From assembly GCA_013152995.1 (NCBI GenBank), contig JAADFH010000049.1, positions 1-7,892 of the forward strand: DNA of 7,892 bases, read 5' to 3'. Within the stretch, counting starts at the first letter, position 1. Each line of letters begins with the position of its first letter. The position numbers were made by a program, and so were the translations under genes. Below, piece by piece: positions 1 to 5,448 of this stretch. A model generated the notes under the pieces. That model did no database searches and was not told the DNA's origin. It saw only the letters and a list, made by a program, of their open reading frames with translations. This stretch comes from Methanobacteriota archaeon. GTDB taxonomy: Archaea > Hydrothermarchaeota > Hydrothermarchaeia > Hydrothermarchaeales > BMS3B.

Positions 1-1
1 T

Positions 2-184
2 GTGGTTGATGTCTGGGTTAATGGGGTTCAGGTGGTTAGCGGTGCTACCAGCAGTTCTGCCTACTGGGACCACGAGGTTGACATCACCCCGTACCTTCGC
101 CCTGGTGAGAACGTGCTCGCCATCTTCCTCAGCGACAGCGGCTGCTACTACAACTACCTGGACGCCGAGGTTGTTGTAACGCTA
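2..184 (+). other. Jelly-roll (galactose-binding / GH2 sugar-binding-like) domain, partial
   Basis: The first 61 residues read VDVWVNGVQVV, then WDHEVDITPYLRPGENVLAI, then a closing strand DAEVVVTL. A V-x-V-W-V-N-G strand followed by D-I-T-x-Y-L-R-x-G-E-N-V-L-A is the familiar C-terminal half of jelly-roll carbohydrate-binding domains, as in the N-terminal domain of family 2 glycoside hydrolases. The fold match is good. Sugar binding is inferred, and these domains are often purely structural in repeat proteins. The N-terminal half lies outside the window. Confidence 0.65.
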
Positions 185-3100
185 ACCGGGGCGGTAAACG
201 AGCTCAACTACTCCTACGGCGACAGGGTGACCCTGAACGCCACCGTCATGAACACCGGCAAAGGCAACCTCTCCGGCAGCATAAAGGTGGGCTACTACAT
301 AAACGGCACCTCGGTATCAAGCGGGAGTGTGAGCACCCTGCTGCCCGCTGGAGGCAGCGTCAACGTGTTATCCACCTGGCTCGTGACACCCGGAAACCAC
401 ACACTGCTCGCAAGGGTTGACCCGGGCAACGTCTACATTGAGAGGAATGAGGGCAACAACGAGCTGAGCTTTGCGCTTAGCCCGGTGCCCTACCCTGACC
501 TGATAGTTGAGTCACTCACCACCAGCCCCAGGAGGTTTGAGGTGGGTGAGAGGGTCACGCTGATTGCCACCCTGAAGAACAACGGCACCGGCATCTCTCC
601 GCTGGGAGCCTTCTACTCCGCCTTCTACATTGACGGTAGCATGGTTTGCACAGCCTACAGTTACGCAACCCTGTATCCGGGTGGCAGCATCAACGTCTCA
701 TGCGCCTGGACTGCGCAGGCGGGAGACCACAACCTGTCGGTGAAGGCAGACTACTACAACCACATCGCCGAGAGCAACGAGACCAACAACCAGCTTGAGA
801 AGCCGCTTCCCAGGGTGCCGTATCCTGACCTGGTGATATCCAACCTGAGCTGGTCGCCTGCCACCTTCAACGCCGGAGATAGCGTGAACCTCTACGCCGA
901 GCTTAAGAACGTGGGTGAGGGTAACATCTCCTCGGGTCCGATTTACGTGGGCTTTTACATCAACGGCAGGCTCTTAGGCACCCCCTCCATCAGAACAGGT
1001 CTCGGGGTTAATCAGAGCGCCACCCTTGCGTGGACGTGGAAAGCTGAGGCGGGCAACCACACCTTCTCAGCGGTAGCAGATCCCTTCAGCTACATCCTGG
1101 AGGAGAACGAGAATAACAACCTGCTCAGCGCACAGCTTCCGCCAACTCCCTATCCTGACCTTGTGGTGGAGGACATATTCCTGCCCATCAGCTCCAACAC
1201 CTCCTACGGTGAGAGCGTGAAGATATCGGCGCTCGTGAAGAACACTGGCAAAGGCAACTTCTCTGGATGCTTTACCACCAGATTCTACATAGACGGTGCG
1301 CCGGTGGGAGAGTCCCAGAGGTGCGGCATTGAGGCGAATACGAGCTTTAACGCCACCGCGGACTGGATGGTGCAGCCAGGTAACCACACCGTGAGGGTGG
1401 TCGCCGACGCGTACAACACCGTCGCCGAGGAGAGGGAATCCAACAACGAGCGTACCGAGTCCTTCAGCGTTACTGTGCTCTACCCGGACTTTGTGGTGTC
1501 GGATGTGATGGTTTATCCACCGCCCACCATGCATGGTCAGAAAACGGGAATCAACGTGACGGTCACTAACCTCGGGCCGGGAGACCTGTCCGGCGGGCAG
1601 ATAAGCGTGATGGTGTACATGGACGGTGCACCGCTCGGTCAGGAGTGGGTTTACGGCGGTCTCAGGATAAATGAGACCAAGAGCATCCTTGTCCCCTGGG
1701 TGGCATCCGGCGGCAACCACACCATAAGGGTGGTGGTGGATTCAGACAACCGCATAAGAGAGTCCCGGGAGGACAACAACGAGTTCACGAGCAACGTGTC
1801 CTACCAGCTGGTACCGCCGGACCTCACGGTTAGCGCGGTCTACCTCTCAAACCCGAACCCTGTTGCCGAGGAGTACGTGCAGATTCATGCGAACATCACC
1901 AACCTGGGTGGAGGGAGCGGGAGCTGTGTGAGCGTTAGCTTCTACCTGGATGGTAAATTCATCGGCAGCGTCTCCCAGAAGGTTGCCTGCGGCATACAGG
2001 CGGGGCAGACGCTGGTGGCGAGCTGGCCCTGGTATGCCAAGCCCGGAGTGCACACCATCCAGGCGGTTGTGGACCCGGATAATGTGATTTCAGAGCTAAA
2101 CGAGACCAACAACAGGCTCAGCACAACCACAGGCAACATACCCGCAGGAGACCTGGTAGTCTCCTACATCACCTACTCCCCGGCTCAGGGCGTGCAGTAT
2201 GGAGACGGTGTGAGGATAGTTGCGGGCATCAAGAATAATGGCACGGTTGATATCCCAGCTGATGTGCATGTAAGGTTTGTTGTTAACGGCGCCGGGTACG
2301 CAGACGTAATATCTGGCGGTATAAAGGCTGGAGAAACCAAGAATGCGTCAGTAACCTGGAGAGCGGTACCCGGCGGCAACTTCAGCGTTTCCGTGATGGC
2401 GGATTATGTGCAGAGAATTAGCGAGATCAGCGAGTCAAACAACCGTCTTGATTCTGTGCTCGGGTTCAGCGTACCCTACCCGGACCTGGTGATTGGGAAC
2501 ATCACCTGGTCGCCAGCCTCGGGTATAAGGGACGGAGACACCGTGCTCTTCAACGTAACAGTTAGTAATGTAGGTGCTGGCAGGTCACCCGCCACCGGAA
2601 GTCTCCTGCAGGTGGGCTCTTACCAGCTGGGCTTCGTTGTACCACCTCTGGATGCGGGCGCTACCACGAGCGTGCTCGTGAGGTGGGCGGCAAAGGTGGG
2701 CACGAACTTCTCGGTTGTGGGCTTTGTTGATGTCTATGGCAGCGTTGTAGAATCCAACGAGTCAAACAACATGCTAAATGCGGGGGCTGTGGCAGACGTG
2801 CTCCCGGTGGAGAAGTTCAGCGTCTCCTTTACCCCATCCATCACGCTGGGCGTAGGCGAGAGCGGAGTGTACACGATAAAAATAAACAACTACGGCTCAG
2901 CCTCCTCCAACTACTCCATAAACGTCTCCGGAATAGACAGCGGCTGGTACACCCTTGAAAGAGAAACCATCTACCTGGCACCTGGCGAGGTTGGCTCGGT
3001 TAAGCTCAACATAACCCTGCCCTCCAACTGCTCCATCGCGGGCATAACAAAGCAGTTCAGTGTAAGGGTCACCTCCCTCTTCACCAACACCAGCCTGGCA

Positions 3101-5056
3101 ACGGCTACAGACCTCAACATAGACCCGGGGTACACTATAAGCAACCTCTTTCCGCTGAACAACACGAGAACGGGTGCCACCGATCTGAGCGTGACCTGGC
3201 GCACCCTAACAAACACCACTCCCAGGGTGTACATCAGAGCCGAAGGTTCAGCAAGCTGGAGCACCTTCAGCGCACCTTCCGGCTACCTGCACAACGTGGT
3301 GGTTGGCAACCTGAGCAGAAACACCTGGTACGAGTTCTATGTGGAGAGCAGCAACGCCTGTGGCTCTGGCATGAGCGGCATCAGGCGGATATACATTGAC
3401 AACGGTGTGTCCTTCCTGCACAAGTCCTACACCTTCAACATAAACAGGGACTACAACCAGAGAGGGCTGATATACATAAAGAACACCGACACCGTACCGC
3501 ACAGGGTTAAGGTTCAGGTAGTCAACCCATACGACGACCTGATAGTTGGATTTGTTGGTCCTGGCTCGGTAGACAGCCCCGTCACCGTGAATCCCGGGCA
3601 GACCGCGGCGCTGGACTTCAGGATGCACGCCCAGGATGCGGAGCGTGAGTACTACGAGCTGGTGCTCAACCTGACAGGCTACGACTACAACGGAAGCCTG
3701 GCAGACATCTCAGACTTTGCCACCGTCAGGATAAACGTCCGCTTCCCCGTGGTGAACTTCACGGTGGAGGAGATAGACAGCGACCCGCTCACCCTGAGGA
3801 AGACCTTCAGAATCACGAACCACGGCGATACCATAACAGACCTCAGGGTGAGGGTGGACGACACCATCAAGGAGAAGGTGCTGTTTGAGCCTGCGATTGA
3901 GCACGGCAACCTGGTGGCGGGAGGTAGCATAACCTTCACCATGATACCCCTGCTGGAGGTGGGCAGCACCGGCTTCAACGGCACCCTCTTCGTAAGCGGT
4001 GCGGGTAAGGAGATAAACACCAGTGTTGACTTCCGCACGCCGCCCGGTGAGAGGATATTTGCCGCAAGCTACCCCATCAAGACGATAAACTTCAGCAGCA
4101 TCTACGACTCTGACGGCTCCAACCTCACGAATCCGCCAGACGGTGCAGTGGTGCCAGCGCTGGTGGTGAATGGCACCGCCATGTTCATGGGTGACGTGAT
4201 CGTTGAGGTCAGGCAGAACGGCGAGCCTGTGGTGGGCACAAACGTTTCTCTGACGGTTACAAGCAGCAACGGCAGCATGGTGCTCTACGGCATCTCTGAT
4301 CCCTTCGGGCTGGTGTACTTCAAAATCTCGGGTCCAGTGGGCAACTACTCGTACAGGGCTGAGATAGTGGGTTACAACACCTCCACAGAGAAGCGCAGCT
4401 TCACGGTGTCTGCGGAGAACGCAAGCATTGTGGACATAGCCATAGAGTGGGTGGAGGTGGGCGACCTCAACTCCTCCTTTGCGGGCGAGCTGGATAGCTT
4501 CACCCTGGACAGCGCACCCTTCTACTTCATCGCCAACGTCACGAACCCGCTTCTGAATGCCACGCCGATTATGGTGCTGGAGTGGGATGTGCTCCCCAGT
4601 CAGAGGGTTTATCTCTCAGGGGAACTCAACGGCAGCACTCTGGTGTTTACTGCCACCTCAATACCGCCAGCCAACTACACCGCCTACATCCTGCTGGTCT
4701 CCGACAATGCGGTGCAGGTCTCAATGCCAAAGAATATCAGCGTGACCGACTACTCGCTGGCTAACCTGAAGGACATGACCATAGTCAGGAACTTCAAGCT
4801 GAACGAGAGCGATGGCAACGTCACCACCCTCAGCATAGTGGCGAAGCGTGCAGAAGGCGATCCGCGCAAGAACATAGTGCTCACAGACATTGAGCTCAAC
4901 GAGGAGCGCACAGCCTTCATATACCACTTTGTGCTGACAGCCAACGAGACCTCGATACGCTCGTTATACGGGTCAAAGACGAGAACGGCTCTGTGGTGTA
5001 CTACAGGGAGGAGCCCATCCAGTTCATCGCCAACCAGCCCATTGAGGCTAACCTAA
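2..5056 (+). CDS. Giant CARDB-repeat surface protein, fragment 1 (5' partial; 3' end frameshifted)
   Basis: This is the left and largest piece of a giant extracellular repeat protein, probably an adhesin or surface stalk. The first codon is GTG at the window edge, which is not a real start: it falls inside a folded domain and has no upstream sequence. Domains by residue: jelly-roll (1-61), eight CARDB domains (62-936), NEW3/CARDB-like (937-1043), fibronectin III-like (1044-1133), two beta-sandwich modules (1134-1348), CnaB/regulatory-like (1397-1470), then unassigned beta modules. CARDB hallmarks are a PYPDLV start, a central FYIDG or similar hairpin and an ESNETNN-type end. N-X-S/T sequons are dense; I hand-counted about 30 in CARDB1-8. 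Authentic coding stops near residue 1650 (position 4951). The last 34 residues, rich in Ser, Thr and Pro, are out of frame, and the protein continues in frame 1. No catalytic motif was seen. The protein family is clear; ligand and host are not known. Confidence 0.9.
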   Translation: MVDVWVNGVQVVSGATSSSAYWDHEVDITPYLRPGENVLAIFLSDSGCYYNYLDAEVVVTLTGAVNELNYSYGDRVTLNATVMNTGKGNLSGSIKVGYYINGTSVSSGSVSTLLPAGGSVNVLSTWLVTPGNHTLLARVDPGNVYIERNEGNNELSFALSPVPYPDLIVESLTTSPRRFEVGERVTLIATLKNNGTGISPLGAFYSAFYIDGSMVCTAYSYATLYPGGSINVSCAWTAQAGDHNLSVKADYYNHIAESNETNNQLEKPLPRVPYPDLVISNLSWSPATFNAGDSVNLYAELKNVGEGNISSGPIYVGFYINGRLLGTPSIRTGLGVNQSATLAWTWKAEAGNHTFSAVADPFSYILEENENNNLLSAQLPPTPYPDLVVEDIFLPISSNTSYGESVKISALVKNTGKGNFSGCFTTRFYIDGAPVGESQRCGIEANTSFNATADWMVQPGNHTVRVVADAYNTVAEERESNNERTESFSVTVLYPDFVVSDVMVYPPPTMHGQKTGINVTVTNLGPGDLSGGQISVMVYMDGAPLGQEWVYGGLRINETKSILVPWVASGGNHTIRVVVDSDNRIRESREDNNEFTSNVSYQLVPPDLTVSAVYLSNPNPVAEEYVQIHANITNLGGGSGSCVSVSFYLDGKFIGSVSQKVACGIQAGQTLVASWPWYAKPGVHTIQAVVDPDNVISELNETNNRLSTTTGNIPAGDLVVSYITYSPAQGVQYGDGVRIVAGIKNNGTVDIPADVHVRFVVNGAGYADVISGGIKAGETKNASVTWRAVPGGNFSVSVMADYVQRISEISESNNRLDSVLGFSVPYPDLVIGNITWSPASGIRDGDTVLFNVTVSNVGAGRSPATGSLLQVGSYQLGFVVPPLDAGATTSVLVRWAAKVGTNFSVVGFVDVYGSVVESNESNNMLNAGAVADVLPVEKFSVSFTPSITLGVGESGVYTIKINNYGSASSNYSINVSGIDSGWYTLERETIYLAPGEVGSVKLNITLPSNCSIAGITKQFSVRVTSLFTNTSLATATDLNIDPGYTISNLFPLNNTRTGATDLSVTWRTLTNTTPRVYIRAEGSASWSTFSAPSGYLHNVVVGNLSRNTWYEFYVESSNACGSGMSGIRRIYIDNGVSFLHKSYTFNINRDYNQRGLIYIKNTDTVPHRVKVQVVNPYDDLIVGFVGPGSVDSPVTVNPGQTAALDFRMHAQDAEREYYELVLNLTGYDYNGSLADISDFATVRINVRFPVVNFTVEEIDSDPLTLRKTFRITNHGDTITDLRVRVDDTIKEKVLFEPAIEHGNLVAGGSITFTMIPLLEVGSTGFNGTLFVSGAGKEINTSVDFRTPPGERIFAASYPIKTINFSSIYDSDGSNLTNPPDGAVVPALVVNGTAMFMGDVIVEVRQNGEPVVGTNVSLTVTSSNGSMVLYGISDPFGLVYFKISGPVGNYSYRAEIVGYNTSTEKRSFTVSAENASIVDIAIEWVEVGDLNSSFAGELDSFTLDSAPFYFIANVTNPLLNATPIMVLEWDVLPSQRVYLSGELNGSTLVFTATSIPPANYTAYILLVSDNAVQVSMPKNISVTDYSLANLKDMTIVRNFKLNESDGNVTTLSIVAKRAEGDPRKNIVLTDIELNEERTAFIYHFVLTANETSIRSLYGSKTRTALWCTTGRSPSSSSPTSPLRLT
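185..2809 (+). repeat. Tandem array of eight CARDB domains (CARDB1-8)
   Basis: Eight consecutive CARDB-type beta-sandwich domains begin near 185, 488, 818, 1148, 1478, 1814, 2141 and 2474. Spacing from the second on is 330, 330, 330, 336, 327, 333 and 336 bases, so about 110 residues each. Each has a P-x-P-D-L/F-V opening (PPDL in 6, PAGDL in 7; CARDB1 lacks it because it follows the jelly-roll), a strand with K/T-N-x-G, a central Y/F-x-D/N-G hairpin, a W-containing strand followed in several by PGNHT, and a D-x-x-x-x-I-x-E-x-x-x-x-NN end. CARDB domains are linked to cell adhesion in bacteria and archaea. DNA identity between repeats is modest, so the array is old rather than recently amplified. 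Confidence 0.9.
2810..3130 (+). other. NEW3/CARDB-like beta-sandwich domain
   Basis: About 107 residues, starting EKFSVSFTPSITLGVGES and containing YTIKINNYGS, a WYTLERETIYLAPGE strand and VKLNITLPSN. The alternation of G-E-S-x-x-Y-x-I-x-I-x-N-x-G with L-x-P-G-E-x-x-x-V-x-L-x-I is typical of NEW3-type Ig folds in archaeal and bacterial surface proteins. It lacks the NN ending of the CARDB repeats. Exact family is uncertain. Confidence 0.55.
3131..3400 (+). other. Fibronectin type III-like domain
   Basis: About 90 residues opening with YTISNLFPLNNTRTGATD. It carries a DLSVTWRT strand, a V-Y-I-R strand with a W-S-T-F turn, the stretch VVGNLSRNTWYEFYVES, and a closing strand RRIYID. The L-x-x-N-T-W-Y-E-F-Y-V pattern matches the conserved tyrosine region of fibronectin III folds. 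It separates the CARDB block from the following beta modules and is probably a structural spacer. Confidence 0.6.
3401..4045 (+). other. Two successive beta-sandwich modules of uncertain family
   Basis: The first module (about 3401-3748) contains GLIYIKNTDTVPHRVKVQV and VNPGQTAALDFRM, features of NEW3- or ASH-like Ig folds that begin with an aligned N-T strand and later have a P-G-Q turn. The second (about 3749-4045) has RKTFRITNHGDTITDLRVRV and NLVAGGSITFTMIPL, the same strand pattern, and ends in FRTPPGE. I cannot assign a precise family to either. They are acidic, contain sequons and continue the stalk. Confidence 0.45.
4190..4411 (+). other. CnaB / carboxypeptidase regulatory-like domain
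   Basis: About 74 residues: GDVIVEVRQNGEPVVGTNVS, a L-T-V-T strand, SDPFGLVYFKISGPVGNYSY and a closing EIVGYNTSTEKRSFTV. The order of V-x-V-x-x-N-G-x-P-V-x-G-x-x-V, then D-x-x-G-x-V-x-F and G-x-Y-x-Y-x-A-E-x-x-G-Y is characteristic of carboxypeptidase regulatory-like or CnaB-type prealbumin folds used as stalk units. I saw no clear Lys/Asn isopeptide set, so self-crosslinking is not claimed. Confidence 0.6.
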
Positions 5057-5112
5057 CCCTGCCTGTGGAGTACGTTACGGGTGATTACACCATAGAGGTC
5101 ATAACCCTTGAC
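4412..5112 (+). other. Unassigned beta-rich region spanning frame break 1
   Basis: About 230 residues between the CnaB-like domain and the helical insert. It includes VEWxxxG-type strands (IVDIAIEWVEVGDLNSSF), LEWDVLPSQRVYLSGELNGS, ANYTAYILLVSDNAVQV, TTLSIVAKRAEGDPR and, after the frame break, VVYYREEPIQFIANQ and NLTLPVEYVTGDYTIEVIT. This looks like two Ig-fold modules, the second cut by the break near 4952. No family is recognised. Confidence 0.4.
4949..4954 (+). other. Frame break 1 (frame 2 to frame 1, one base short)
   Basis: Frame 2 reads sensibly through TANET (ACC at 4949-4951). Frame 1 reads sensibly from GAT at 4954 (DTLVIRVKDENG). Two bases, TC at 4952-4953, stand where a three-base codon is needed. 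One missing base, for example a second T giving TTC (Phe), restores ANETFDTLVIRVK. Confidence 0.75.
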
Positions 5113-5448
5113 TCCTTTGTTGCTGAGTGGATTGTGAAGCCTGCTGTTAGGGGTACCCTCTGGGCGTTAGGCTTCAGCAAGCCCACCAGGGAAAAGATAG
5201 CCACCGCGATAGGTGCACTGGTGGACTGTGCCCTCGCCTTCACACCCTGGGGAACGGCTATCAGCCTGATTGACCTGGGCATAAACGTGGTCAAGATGCT
5301 CTGGTCAGGTGCATCGGTTGACAATGTTGCGGCAACGGTCAAGGGCACAGCAAGCCTGGGGCTCAGCCAGCTTAACGACCTGGCAGATGCCAAGATAGCC
5401 GGCAAGCTGAGCAATCCAACGAAAGCAGGTGCTCACCAAGGGTCTTGA
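4993..5448 (+). CDS. Same surface protein, fragment 2 (middle piece in frame 1, hydrophobic helical module)
   Basis: This is a continuation of the same protein in the +1-numbered frame, not an independent gene. The GTG at 4993 has no ribosome binding site, and sensible coding in this frame already begins near 4954, where the residues read DTLVIRVKDENGSVVYY and complete a beta domain started in fragment 1. Residues 1-40 finish that beta domain. Residues 41-145 change character: alanine-, glycine- and leucine-rich, probably helical, with a hydrophobic core at about residues 73-104 containing AFTPWGTAISLIDLG. The segment looks somewhat like hydrophobic linker or pre-toxin-type modules of large secreted proteins, but I cannot assign it. 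The final residues (AHQGS before the TGA) are out of frame, and the protein resumes in the next frame at about 5430. It overlaps the flanking fragments by 64 and 20 bases only because the broken frames run on. Confidence 0.75.
   Translation: MVYYREEPIQFIANQPIEANLTLPVEYVTGDYTIEVITLDSFVAEWIVKPAVRGTLWALGFSKPTREKIATAIGALVDCALAFTPWGTAISLIDLGINVVKMLWSGASVDNVAATVKGTASLGLSQLNDLADAKIAGKLSNPTKAGAHQGS
5113..5427 (+). other. Hydrophobic, probably helical insert module
   Basis: Roughly 105 residues, frame 1. Basic and aromatic at first (WIVKPAVRGTLWALGFSK), then REKIATAIGALVDCALAF, TPWGTAISLIDLGINVVKML, then a polar helix-forming tail (GLSQLNDLADAKIAGKLS). No N-X-S/T sequon falls within it, in contrast to its neighbours. 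The core at 5209-5304 is hydrophobic but interrupted by aspartates, so it is a weak transmembrane candidate. Its G/A-rich F-T-P-x-G-T-A-x-x-L-I-D pattern resembles hydrophobic linker or pre-toxin-like modules of large secreted proteins. That comparison is inference. Confidence 0.45.
5422..5432 (+). other. Frame break 2 (frame 1 to frame 2, one base extra)
   Basis: Frame 1 reads LSNPTKA then degenerates to AHQGS and a stop. Frame 2 reads VLTKGLDGSTKITKAG. One extra base in the AAA at 5422-5424 or the GG at 5428-5429 explains it, giving NPTKQVLTKG or NPTKAVLTKG. It compensates frame break 1. Confidence 0.7.

Noticed and set aside
1067..1720. Minus-strand open frame of 217 codons
   Set aside because: It is antisense to CARDB3-5, which are clearly coding. 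Its protein has no recognisable features and repeats only as a mirror of the CARDB periodicity.
488..2473. CRISPR or non-coding tandem repeat
   Set aside because: The 330-base period is too long for CRISPR, the units are diverged at the DNA level and they are coding domain repeats.
4557..4764. Two short plus-strand frames
   Set aside because: They are shifted-frame shadows of the large gene, with Arg/Gln/Ser-rich low-quality translations.
4945..5435. Programmed ribosomal frameshifting
   Set aside because: No slippery heptamer or obvious stimulatory hairpin is seen at either break, and three breaks of mixed sign in one gene fit indel errors or decay better.
4993..5448. Independent small gene starting at GTG 4993
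   Set aside because: There is no ribosome binding site, it starts in the middle of a beta domain, and sensible coding in the same frame begins upstream at about 4954.
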